Shown one piece after another: positions 1 through 11,400 of a stretch of 64,000 bases of DNA. The DNA comes from Pleodorina starrii (taxonomy: Eukaryota > Chlorophyta > Chlorophyceae > Chlamydomonadales > Volvocaceae). The stretch's first letter is position 1, and every line of letters starts with the position of its first letter. The stretch covers positions 3,475,501 through 3,539,500 of the forward strand of contig BRXU01000005.1 of assembly GCA_030267565.1 (NCBI GenBank), read 5' to 3'. The translations under genes and the position numbers were made by a program. Under the pieces are notes generated by a model that saw only the letters and a program-made list of their open reading frames with translations, ran no database searches and had not been told where the DNA came from.

Positions 1-2006
1 TCTTATGATTCCTGTATCTGCTTAGCGCTATTCATTGACGCTTCAACGGATACCTGGAGTTGTCCCATGGACAATGCAGGCGGACCTGACGGGCTTGACC
101 GACATGGCGCCGTCGCGGACGCCTCACGGACGGCGCTGCCACATTGCTGCAAGGCCGTCGCAAGTGTAACCTTACCAAATTACCATGGATTTTCCAAAAC
201 TGCTGTACGTGCTCCCAACGCCATTTCCCATCACTTCCGTCCGACTTGCACTGTCCTGCCATTCTAGGCGCCGAGTGAACGCATGTGGGGGGCGCCTTTG
301 AACGCCCTCCCAAAGCAGAGACAGCCTCTCCGCTGCGCCGTTAAGGCACGTGCCACAGTAGGACAAAGTGCACTGGGTGCTCCGCCGGCGCGTTGCGATG
401 TCGCGGACTCGCGGTCCTTCATCCGGTCGTGCATCAGGTCGTGCGAGCGCCCAAGGCCACTCCGTGCAAGCGTGTAAGCGTGTGGTCAGTAGGCACCGCA
501 AAACCCCGCAGTCCCGACAGGACTGGATGCATACGCCGCCCGCCAGTACGTGTGCAGAACCGTCAGGTGCGCTGGGACTCGAACGTTCGGTCAGTTCGGC
601 GCTTCGTGGCCTGCGGACTGCTCCACGTGCTGGGTTCGACTTCCCTCGGGGCCTGCTCGGTCGCAAAGGGGGTTGCCCCACCCCCATCGCCTGGCGCCGC
701 ATACCGTAGTGCACGCGGCGCGCACCGCCGTTCCCGGGGGCTAGGGCCGTAGGGCGGTGGTGTGCCCAGAAGGGGTCCGAAGCCGCTCCCGCGTGTGCAC
801 GCACACCCCCCCCGCAGCCTCCGCGCGCAGGCTCCGTGCAAGGCGCCCGACACACGGCCTGGTAGCCTCGAGCGAGCAGAGGCACGTGCAAGCAGCAAAC
901 AAACGGTGCCCATGTCCCAGCCCGTGTCTAGTCGATTTGAATCAAATCCAGACTGCACAGTTGGCAGTTCACACCCTGGCTTCGGTCACCGAGCACGAAT
1001 GCTCCCTCGCATCCGCTCCCGAGCTGGCGCCCGGTGCATCGCAGCGCGCAGAGCCACCCGCCGGGCCTCTCCAACGCGGGAAGGAGGGCAGCGGTGATCT
1101 GGAATGGCGCCAGCGAGTTGTGTGAGGAGGTTGAGCGAGGCGCTGCCAGCTGCGGCCGCGTGGTCTCCCCTGGGGCAGGAGGATGGGGGACAGCCACGTC
1201 CGGGAGTGTGTGTGTGGCCTGGAGCCCACCGTAACCAACCAGCGTGAGTCACGGAGTACTATCACAGTTACGTGCTTCGCTTTAGGGTCCACCGAAACAC
1301 GGTTCATCCTTGCTTTTGATCAGGTTTGATACGTGAGTGGCAAGGCAAGTCACCGCGATGTCATGGGTAGTAGACGGCCAATAGGGTTGCCCTGGTCTCC
1401 CTGGCCGGCTCACTCCACCTGAGTGGTTGGTCTTTATCCCTCCGCTGTGGGTTATTGCTTTCCGGGGTTGCCCCTAAGTTTGGTTGTTCAGGGTACAGTC
1501 TCGGGTCCCGTGGGCCTCCTGGCCTCCCGCGGTTTGGGCTTTGTTCGGCTGCAGCAGCGTCAGGTGCGGTTGAAGGTACGTGGGTGAGCCTTTGGGTCCA
1601 GTTAAAACGGTTCACTTTCATGATGCGCTTAGGGCTGGATGGTTCTGACGTGCATGTCGCGTACGGTACGGTGCCCAGATGCAGTACGCTAGGGGAAGCA
1701 CTTTGTGCAGTATGGCTACCATTTGGGGGGAGAGGGTATCCACGGATATGTCAGATAAATGATGGGTGGGAGGGAGGGGGAGGCAAAAGCTGGGGGAGGG
1801 CGCCTGAGGACGCGATGCATTGCACGATGCTTTATACGGCATACTGAACCATCATAGGCCACCCGTACGGCGGCTGCAAGTCTGCAAGTAGCGTAAACAT
1901 TAACAATAGTATCTCCTCTCTAAACCTGCAGCCAAACCCATTGGTGACTGCCATTTCTCTGCCTACTGTCTGAGGCAAGGCACCTGCTGTGGTCGACAGG
2001 ACAACA
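1..2006. other. Intergenic region upstream of the F-box-like gene
   Basis: No gene could be supported here on either strand. The open frames are short, overlap on both strands and have no recognisable motif or consistent splice sites. The last part presumably holds the promoter and 5' UTR of the F-box-like gene, but no clear TATA box was seen. Confidence 0.5.
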
Positions 2007-5000
2007 ATGGACGTTCAGGTGCTGCGTTCAGGTCCTGCTCGCCACAAACCATCGTCCCAGGATTTGTCCTCCATCTTCATTTACGGTGACGTATGGGACC
2101 GTGTGGCGAGCTTCCTGGACTGCCGAGACGTGGCGGCTTTCAGGGCATCCTGCCAGCTTGGGCGGCAGTGCACGTCTGCATTACGCGAAAGGCTGCTCTT
2201 CAACACTGTGAAGCGGCCTCACGTCACTTGGGGCAACAAACCATGGCTCGGCAGATTTCTGGGCTCCTTTAAGCAACTTCGGTAGGTCGATTTTGAGGGT
2301 TGGCGGGTTTTTGCGCCGGTGGCCAACGTCGCTCAAAGCTTCGTTTGTACGCTGATAAGGGAGAAAGGGCTAGCCCGGCGCCTGTTTCACTTTCAAGGCC
2401 GCCAAAGGGACAGCTCGCAAGGCTTCAAATGACGACTATTTCTGCACCGGTATTCGTGGCGCTCGGACGACGTCAGGATATGCCTTTTGAGAAATCGTGT
2501 TTCTCGAACCCCGTGAATGCCGCGAAGCCCTGCAAACTTGTGGCAGCGCTTGGAAGGCCGTACCCAAACCGTGCCTGCCCCCCGCACATTCGCTCGCCCC
2601 ATATCCCTTCAACCCTGACAGCTCCATCAAGCTGCGAGATCCAGGGAACAACTACAAGGGGTTTGGAGCCATTCTGCAAGCCTGCCTCAGTGGGGCGAGC
2701 CGCGCCAGGACCCAGGTGGACGGCTTTCATACCGGCTCGCCGTACTGGTTTTATCGATCGATCTGCCAATTGGCGTCCCCGCAGCTTCGCTTCCTGGAGC
2801 TGGATTGCCCCTCGTTGTGCGGCACCAGGCTGAACGGGGAGCTGCTCCTTGACATCACGGAGGCGTTCCCGTTGTTGGAGGAGTTCACCCTGCGGGGCTA
2901 CTGCCTAGCACTGGACCTTGCACGCGAGCTTGGCGACCAGGCGCCTATTGACGACGAGGACGACGACGAGGATGACGAGGAGGAGGAGGAGGACGGAAAC
3001 GGCGGTGCTGGCCAGCAGCAGGCCGCGGTGGCTGCCAACGCCGGCGCTTCCGTCCCACCACAGCCAGTGGCAGTGCCGGCAGAGCCGAGGCTGCCCCGGC
3101 GGCTTAAGAAGCTTGCCGACTTCCATCCCAGGCTCCTCGCCCCGATCCGCGCCACGCTCACCACTCTGAGGCTTCACTGCTGGACCTCCGGGCCCGGCGA
3201 CCTGGTCAGTGAGGAGTGGGCGTTGGCGCTGGCGGATCTGACCAATCTTCGCACCCTGGACCTGGCCACCGGCATGGGAGCTTTCGGCACTCCGAGGGCG
3301 CGGCCTCTGGGCATGCCCGTCCCCTGGACACGCGGTGTGGCGGAGGCCTGGCGCGCCGGGCTGCGGCAGCTCAACCACCTGTCGGTGCGGCTGGCGCTGC
3401 GGTGCGATGGCCTAAACGGCGACAACCCTCTGCCGCTGCAGACGCACAACATGCCGCTGCCTGTGGGCGGCCACACCACGCACCTGGGCATGTTCATCGA
3501 CGACCATGGCCAGGAGCTGGACGACTTCGACGAGCACACAGTCACCGGTCTGATCCTGCTGGTGTCAACGCTGCTGGCGGGCTGCTTATCGGGGCTCAAG
3601 TCGCTGGACTTGTCACTGGCTGGGCCGGGAGGGCCCGAGGGCAACTTCGGCCTGGGGACGCTGCTGCGCACAATGGCCAACAGTCCACTGGCTCAACTGG
3701 GGGAGCTCCTCACCCCTGCTGCTGGCGGGATCGGCCCCAAGGTGCTGCGGCGCCTGACGCTCGACCTCGAGGCGGCTGCGCTGCTGGCCGGTGCGCTCCC
3801 GGTGTTGCTGTCACCGCCGGGCGACGATGCGGGTTGCGGCGGTGGCGTGGTAACGACAGTGGTGGCGAGCGCGCTTGGCCCGTTCACGGACCTTCTGGCG
3901 GCGCTGTCTGCCCTGCGGGGGACGCGCGTGGCGCTGCGGCTGGCTTGCTACGAATCGCTGCTGGACAATGCCCCCGAAGCCGTGGCCGAGTCGCTAGCCG
4001 CGATGGGCCCGCACGCGGCGGCGCTGGCGCTCCCGGCCAACCCGGACAGCGGAGAGCTCGAGAACGCGCTGCAGCAGCGCATGGGGGAGTTGCGCGAGCT
4101 GGAGGTCGCTTTCGACACCCCTTACACGCTGCCGCCCATGAGCCAAAGGAAGGCGTGGACCGAGCACCTGCGGGAGCTGGACCTGCTGGGGGCCGTGGGC
4201 TGCCTGACACGGCTGGGTCTGACGTTCAAACGCAGCCTTAAAAACATGGAGGGCGAGATTGTTCACTGGCATGAGGCGGCCGACGTGGACGCGCACCTTG
4301 CGGCGGTGGTCCGGGCCTGCCCGCAGCTCAAGGCGCTGGACATAACCATCATTGAGGACAAGGTGAGGGTCGCGGCGGTCGGTGAGGGACTGGACGGGGA
4401 ACGGCAGTGCGGGCGGCGCTGTCGGCTAGGGTGCCGCATACACGTGTAGCGGAGCATTTGCCAGGAAAGCAGCAGCGCCCGTCCGCCTTGCCAGCAGGGA
4501 GCACTCCAGGGCATGCCCCGGCTCCATTGCGCCGTCCCAACTTGTGACATGGCCAGGGCTCATGATAGGGACTGCGAATAGGTGTGCCCCATTCCCGGAA
4601 CAACCGCAGAGCACGTGAGATGTTGCTTCAGATCGTGCCCATACATGCTGTTGCGCTCGCCGGTCTTTCGCCCTGCAGCTTCTCGACGAGGACGAGGGCG
4701 AGCGCGCCCTGGCCAGCTGGCGTGGCGCCAAGGCCGCAGCTGCCGCCGGCGCCGACCTGGATCGCTGGCGGCCGGCGGGCTGCCCCAATCCCGTGCCTTC
4801 CCTGCACTGCCTGGCGAACCTGCCCGCCCTGGAGCGCCTCTCCCTGCAGCTTGACGTCATCACCACCCAGGGCCTGTCGGGGCTGGTGGAGGACGAGGTG
4901 CGGATGCTGCTGGAGACGGTGGAGAAGCGGCGGAGCTGGCGGCGGCAGCAGCGGGCGGAGGCGGAGGCGGAGGCGGGACAGGAGAGGAATGAGGAGGCAG

Positions 5001-5161
5001 CGCTGCCGGAGCCGCCCCTGAGCGTTTGGTGCCCGCAGCTCAGCCGTGACGCCGCGCGGCGACTGAGCCGTCTGGCGGCGCAGCTGGCGGGTCGGGAAAC
5101 GGCACCTGGTGGGGGCTGGGATGGCGAGACATGGCTGGTGGACTGCACACACCGGGGGTAA
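2007..5161 (+). CDS. F-box-like, leucine-rich protein
   Basis: Three exons (2007-2281, 2622-4362, 4679-5161) give 832 residues. The start is the first ATG, in an ACAACAATGG context. Introns are GT-AG: the first acceptor follows CCCTGACAG and restores frame, and the second intron is phase 0. Residues 27-65 (YGDVWDRVASFLDCRDVAAF and following) resemble an F-box. The rest is rich in leucine with LRR-like pieces such as LRTLDLATG, LKSLDLSLAG and LKALDITI. A strongly acidic stretch (IDDEDDDEDDEEEEEDG) lies near residue 205. If the F-box is genuine, the protein would be an SCF ubiquitin-ligase substrate adaptor; the F-box/LRR layout is a known one, but the repeats here are irregular and the substrate is unknown. 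No membrane segment or signal peptide was seen. The C-terminal exon is charged and helical. Confidence 0.65.
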
Positions 5162-5385
5162 GGTCTGAACTGAGTGGGGTTAGGTTAATGTTTAAGGTTA
5201 CGCCGGGGTTGGAGCAGGCTGGGATGGGCGGGCGCGGACGCTCCTGCGTTGGTCGTTGGGCATTGAGGAGGCCAGGATTACGTTGTGAAAGTTGTCCGGC
5301 CGCGGCGATGTTTTGGCAGTGTTTGTCATGGGCTTGGGAGAAGCCCGACGTTGGTTGCGCCGCCTACCGTATCCTGTTGGTGTGC

Positions 5386-5483
5386 TTTGCGCAGTGGGTT
5401 GCGGTTTTGCGCAGTAGGTTGCGGTTTTGCGCAGTGGTTTGCGGTTTTGCGCAGTGGGTTGCGGTTTTGCGCAGTAGGTTGCG
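5386..5483. repeat. 20-nt tandem repeat, about 5 copies
   Basis: The unit GCGGTTTTGCGCAGTGGGTT occurs about five times, with G/A and G/T variants. It begins about 225 nt after the stop codon of the F-box-like gene, so it is probably in its 3' UTR. There are no unique spacers, so it is not a CRISPR array. Confidence 0.85.
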
Positions 5484-7478
5484 GGAGGGAGTGTGTGCAA
5501 ATGCTTGCAAGGTTTCGTTTTCTGTGTATCTATGTGTCAGCCGATCTGGAGTATTTGAGGGCGGCGTCTCACATCCGTGAGCCGGTCCACCGCTCTTTTT
5601 GCCGTGGCGGTTCTGGTGACGCGAAATGCCGAGGTCACACACAACATCGGTACTCGATGTAGGCGCGGGCCAATCTCGGATGCTGCATCTGGGAACCGCA
5701 CGGTGTGCGTTGACCTGTGCCGGGCAACAGGCATTCAACAGCGGCGAAGGCAACCTGGCGTGGATTTGAGTCGACGGCGTTAGGAGCACCCACATTATGA
5801 GCACCCGGGTGACGATGTGAGTTTTGGGTATGCATGGGGTTACGGTATGCAGCCCTACAGAACGGGAGAGCTTGGTTGTGGGGACGGAAGGGCGCTTGCG
5901 GCAGGCGCGGCCGTCACGGTTGTGCTATTTCGGGGCCCCAGGTCGCAACGTAGGACCGTGTTGTTGAGGCGGAAAGATTCGCCTCAACATCTATGGGGCA
6001 GCTATGGGGCAGCAGGCTTCAACTTGGGCGGGGCGGATCCCGTGCACGATTTCTTGGTTTTGGTACCGATGGCTGAGCCTGCACCGTGAGGATTCTTGTG
6101 TCTGCTGCAAGTGAGGACTGCGCCCTGCTGAGGACTGCGCGCGTGGAGCGCGCCCGTGGTTCGTGAAGAATGGATGGGCCTGGTCCGTTCAGGAGGCCTG
6201 GTTGGAGAAAACCGGAGAGCCGTCAGGCTGGGGTGATGGCACCCGGGGACGCAACGCGCAGAGAATCCATGAGACGAGCGAGCGAGGGCAACGAGGACGC
6301 GATGCGAGCACGACATGGGAGGCCTACAGGCCTTGGGTGCCTTGGGAGTTGGGACCGCGTTCATCTTGGGACAAGGCTGGTTTGGCGCGCGCGTGTTTGC
6401 ACGCACACGTCTGTCGCCTCGTTCACTACCTGTAATGGTCCCGACGTGACCGCTGAGTGCTAGTTGTGCGCTGCGCGTGGGGCCAGGTGTCTCACAATTT
6501 CTCAAGTGACTTCAGGGTAACTTCATTCTTTATCGTGTGTCGGTCGGGGAACTGCAGTGGAGGGTGCCGTCAGCGGAGGGGGGAGGAAGGACCGCACAGC
6601 GTTCGGGCACCTGGCGCTGCAGCGCCGTTACGTGGAGAAAGGCGCAGTGGCCGCTTCGGCAGCGTCGCCCGGCCCAACAACCGGCAAAACATGGGGGGGG
6701 GGGGGGCCGGGGGCATCAAGGTGGAACGACGGGTCCCGCCGCCGTGGGTGCTACAAAAGGCGATGACACGGGCACCAAGGTCGGAAGACGGACCCAAACG
6801 AACAAAGGGCCAAATGGTTCCGACAGACGCAGCTCCGTCACTGCACCACACCACCTGTTTTTGTGTCCAGTCACAGGTGCGGTATCCGGTATGCATGCAC
6901 CAAGTGGCAGTCCTCTGGCGATCCTGTGGAACCGTAGATCGGTTTCTTGAACACCTGTCATCAACGTCTAAGATGGAGTTCGCACCGAGATGCAGAGGGG
7001 TTCGGTTGCGGCACCTGTGGGATACCGCGTGGCATTGCGTGTAAAGTACGACGTACGGGATTGCCGCACGTAGGGTTTCGCCGTACCTTCGTGACCTTAC
7101 ATGCAGCAGGGAAGCTGCCGTGCACAGTTCCTCAAGTGCCATCAGCTGTTTGGCGTGTGCTGCCGGCCTTGTTGACTGAGAGCTGGGCGCATTCCGTACT
7201 GGTGCAGCAGCTCTACTGCGTGTAGCGCCGCCTGTTCTTATCCTGCCAAGCCGCCGGCTGCCGCCGGCTCTTGCTGCCCAGCTGTCGTGATCTACGAACA
7301 CCCAGTCCCAACGAAGCACTGTAATGAATTAATTCATCCAAAGGAGCCCCCTGCCCGTGTATTGAGACGTCCAAAGGCGCCTGTCGATGGCGGAATTTCA
7401 GGTAGGCCTCTGCGCTGACTGGGGTAAAGCAAGAGCTGTAGCAGAGCCGTTGCAAAAATTCGTTTCGCCCAAGTTTTG

Positions 7479-7483
7479 TTACA
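7479..7483 (-). terminator. Possible TGTAA polyadenylation signal
   Basis: TGTAA on the minus strand is the first such motif downstream of the stop of the UBA/RGG/Q-rich gene, about 975 nt away. TGTAA is the usual poly(A) signal in Chlamydomonas. A 3' UTR of this length is plausible but not proven. Confidence 0.35.
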
Positions 7484-8458
7484 ACTACGGTACCCATCAC
7501 CATGCAGGAACAGTGACCCTCATCCAGCGAGCGTCGTGGCTGAGACTCCGTAATGTGCAAACAAGCAAAACGAGCCCAGGGCCGATGCGTGGGCCCCTTC
7601 CCCCTTGCGTGTGCGCGTGCGTATGGGCCGTCGTTAACGATACGACGCCCATTGGGCCCCCCACCATACAAGGCGGCGGCCGAAGAAACGAGTAGCGCCA
7701 AACTGAGCGGGTTTTGGCAAGAGACCTGACCCAGGGGTTGTCACAGCTGCCATTCAGACGAAGGTGACAAGCCCACGCGACCGGTACTCTGCAACTGTGA
7801 ACACCAAAAACATCCTGCCTGCTGCCCCTCTAAAAACTTGCGTCTTCTTATCCAGTGCAATAGCCCAAACACCCCCCTTCCCCCCGAGCCGCCCAGTCCT
7901 CCCGCAGGTCTCTGCTGCCCCGCTGAATTCTCCCCCCCAGCTTCCTTACTAGGTTAAAAGACGGCACGAGGAACGTGTCTGTCGTATACGTGCCCCGACA
8001 GGGAGCCCGCCGTTCGAAAAACGCATGCACCGGCGGAGACAAAGGACGCAAATGGGCCGGCCCACTATCCCGTGCCCACAGGCCAGTCACATCCGACCGA
8101 ATAGACTACATAGCGGGACGGGGACCCGGCGCCAAAACACGATCCGTAATCAGAAGTAGAAACAGAATCCTGGGCGTTCAACCGCCACACGCTCGAGCGC
8201 GGCCCGCAGTGAACATCGTAGCCACTCGAATCCCACTTGCGGGCTCGTCAGCTCCCCATTGTCGCAAGCCCCAGTCCCCCAGCACCGCGCGCCCCGAGCC
8301 GACCGACCGTCCGCGCAGCGCCAAATGCCTTGGCCCCGGGGCACATGGTAGCGTTCCTTCGGGAAAACTTCCGAAAGCTGCAACCGACCAAACCATCCAT
8401 CAACCAAACCCGTTCAAAGCTCCCCAGCGTGCAGACTCCACAGCTTGCAGGCTTGCCT

Positions 8459-11400
8459 CTACTGCCTGTTGTAGTTGCCGGGGCCGCCGCGGTTGTAGCC
8501 ACCGTAGCCACCGCGCTGGCCGCCGTAGTGGCCACCGCCGTATCCCTGGTTGCCGCCGTATCCCTGGTTGCCGCCGTACCCCTGGTTGCCACCGTACCCC
8601 TGGTTGCCGTACCCGCCGTACGCTTGGTTGCCATAGTGCCCGGCGCCGTGGTGCTGCCCGCCGTGGCCCATGTGCCCGCCCTGGCCGCCCGGCTGGCCAC
8701 CCGCCTGCTGCTGCATGCCGGCCTGTGGCAGCTGCTGTTGCTGTTGCTGCTGCTGCTGCTGCGCGCCCATGCCGTACCCGCCCAGGCTGCTGGGGTCCTG
8801 CTTGTCCGCGGGCTTGACGCCGCCGGCACCTGGCACGTTGTATGCAGCGGCGCCGGCAGACGCGGCGGCGTTGACGGCCGAGGTCGTGGCGGTGCTGGCA
8901 TCGTCGTAGCCTGCGTGTGGAAGAGCGGAGAGAGTTCAGCAAAAAAGTTTGGTGGTTTGCGGTGCGGAGACCGAAGGACCGTGCCGCAGGCCCACGGATC
9001 GTTGCGAAATGGATTGAACAGGAGCAAAACGGCAAGAAACTGAAACCAAACGCCGCCGCCAGACACGATGACGCCACGGAAAATGGCGCGGATCAAAAAT
9101 ACGTCCCCGCCCGACGTGACCGTGCTCACGCTACGCACAACGCGCAGAGGCCCATTTGCAAATGCAACGTTCTCGTTCACGCAACTTCCCTCGCCCCGCC
9201 GCAGGGTTGCCACGCAGAACAAGCTTCGGCGCATCTACCCACAACAACTTACAAGCGCCAAACAACCAAGCAGCCAGCAAACGAGGCAAAGGGTGCGGCA
9301 CTCACCAGTCAGACCATAGCCAGCCGCAGGGTTCGTGTAGGCGCTGCCTGGAAGCTGGCCAGCGCCGGCGGCCACCGGGTTAGCCGCGTTGTAGCTGGGG
9401 AACGCGGACCTGCGGCGCGCGGTGAGATGGCAAGAGACAGGGTGAGAACAACGTGCTCAATACGTGAAGATTACGAAACGACAACGGTGCGAAACGACGC
9501 CGACGTCGGCGGGTGCGACCCATTTTATGACCGCAGCGTCCCCCGCTTCTCCCCGACAAAGAGAACGATTTCCCTGGTAACGCATAAACAACCAATCAAA
9601 ACGCCTGGGAACCCAGCCCGAAACTCATTATTGTTTGGAAGCCGTGAGATTTCACGAGGTTGGAGCGCGATTGCAACTCAGCCGATTCGCATTGTCTGTT
9701 TTCCCACACCGATGTGTGGTCGACAAGGTGTACCCGGGCAGCACCACGGCTCGCGCACGGCAGGTGGCGCGCGCAAGGCACACGACATGCTCCGAATGGC
9801 GTTGAGGATACGGGCTGTGGCGTGGCGCGCACGTGGCAAAAGCATGCATCAGGTGACGTCCCCAACCTCGTAACAGGAGCGATGCGATGCTCTCGCGTGC
9901 AGAGAAAGCGCACCTCTGGCCCATGTGCTGGTTAGCCTGCAGGTACGGCTGGGGCTGCGACGCCGTTGCCGCCGGCGCCTGGTACTGGTTGTAGCCCATC
10001 TGCTGAGGGGGGAACAGCAGATCGTAGGAACATTCAGTCAGCACGATGTCGTAACGCAGGTATTCCCCGATCCCAATCAGCAGTCTATTGAAACCAAGAG
10101 CGCGAACAGCGCGACAATCTCCCGCCCTAGCAATCGATGAACGCAAGAATCCAGGATGCCGGCAACTCAGTGAACCCTCCTGGCCTCTACGGTGACCAAG
10201 CCTATTCTATAAATGGCGTGTGTTGTTAGCCCGCTTGGAGCTCTGCACAGTGCCTGGTCACCGTAGAGGCCACGGTGACCAGGCCACTGTGCAGAGCTCC
10301 AAGCGGACTAACAACACACGCCATTCATAGAATAATGGGTGACTCGCAAAGCTGCGGAGAAACCAACATTCTCCTACCAATCACAACTTGAAGCCGGAAC
10401 CCAATTCATCACACCGGAACCCAATTCGTCATTCGTGCGGTGCTCACCTGCTGGTAGTACACCGCGGCAGCGTACGGGTTGTTGTACATCGCAGCAGCGA
10501 AGGCCGGGTTGTTGTACGGGTACGCGGCCTGGGTGTAGGGCAGATGGCTGGCTCCCGCGGCGCCGGTGTTGAACTGCATAGCGGCCGGCGGGATGACGCC
10601 CGGCGCGGCGGCGTACTGGCTCACCGGCATGCCTCCGGCGGCGCCCGTCTGCGCGTTGGGCACCTGCGGCGCGGCGGCGGCGGCGGTGCTCGCAACCGCG
10701 GCGCTCGACGCCGCGGCGGCGCCGCTCAGGTCCGCCTGGCCGTACATGCCGGCGGCCGGGTTGTACTTGCCGGCAGCGGCCTGCTGGTACGCGGCCGCAT
10801 TGGCGGCAGCGGGCTGCTGCACCTGGGCCTGAGCGTACGGCGCCTGCGCGGCGGCGTACTGCGCCGCGTACTGCTGCTGCACCTGGCTGGCCTGGTGCGC
10901 CGCGTACTGCTGCTGCTGGTGCTGGTGCGGCGGCTGGCTCACTGCCACCTGCTGCTGCTGCACCTGCTGCTGCTGGGGCTGCATCTGCTGCTGCTGGGGC
11001 TGCTGCTGCTGCGGCGCCACCACCTGCTGCTGCGGTTGTTGCTGCTGCTGGGGCTGCTGCGGCGCGGCGACCTGCTGCTGCTGCGGCTGGTAGGGGGATG
11101 CCGTCTGGGCGGCAGGCGCCTGGCCGTAGACCGACTGAGCAGCCTGCTTCAGCACGTCCTGGTTGTAGGCCGCGTAGTCCGACTGCGTGAACACGCGGGT
11201 GCTGGCCTCGGGCACCTGGCCGGCCGCACCGAAGCCCGAAGCGCCGAACGCACCGCCAAAGGCCACCGCGGCCTGCGACGGGAAGTTGCCATACGTCGCC
11301 GCCGCGGTGGGCTGCTGCTCGGCAGCGGTGGCGGCAGGCGCCGCCGCGGCCGCCGCCTTGTCAGCGGCCGCCTGCATGGCATACTGCGCGTAAGCGTGCT

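Larger units (their letters stand above)
5162..8458. other. Intergenic region between convergent genes
   Basis: The region holds the 3' flanks of the F-box-like gene (+) and the UBA/RGG/Q-rich gene (-). It contains five 20-nt tandem repeats at 5386-5483 and a run of 12 or more G near 6691. Several 60-250 codon open frames exist (for example 5817-6089 +), but none has recognisable domains or a supporting splice pattern, so no gene is called. The nearest TGTAA on the plus strand after the F-box gene is at 6431, which is rather far. Confidence 0.5.

Noticed and set aside
5386..5483. CRISPR-like array
   Set aside because: Five 20-nt units follow one another with no spacers, in a eukaryotic nuclear setting.
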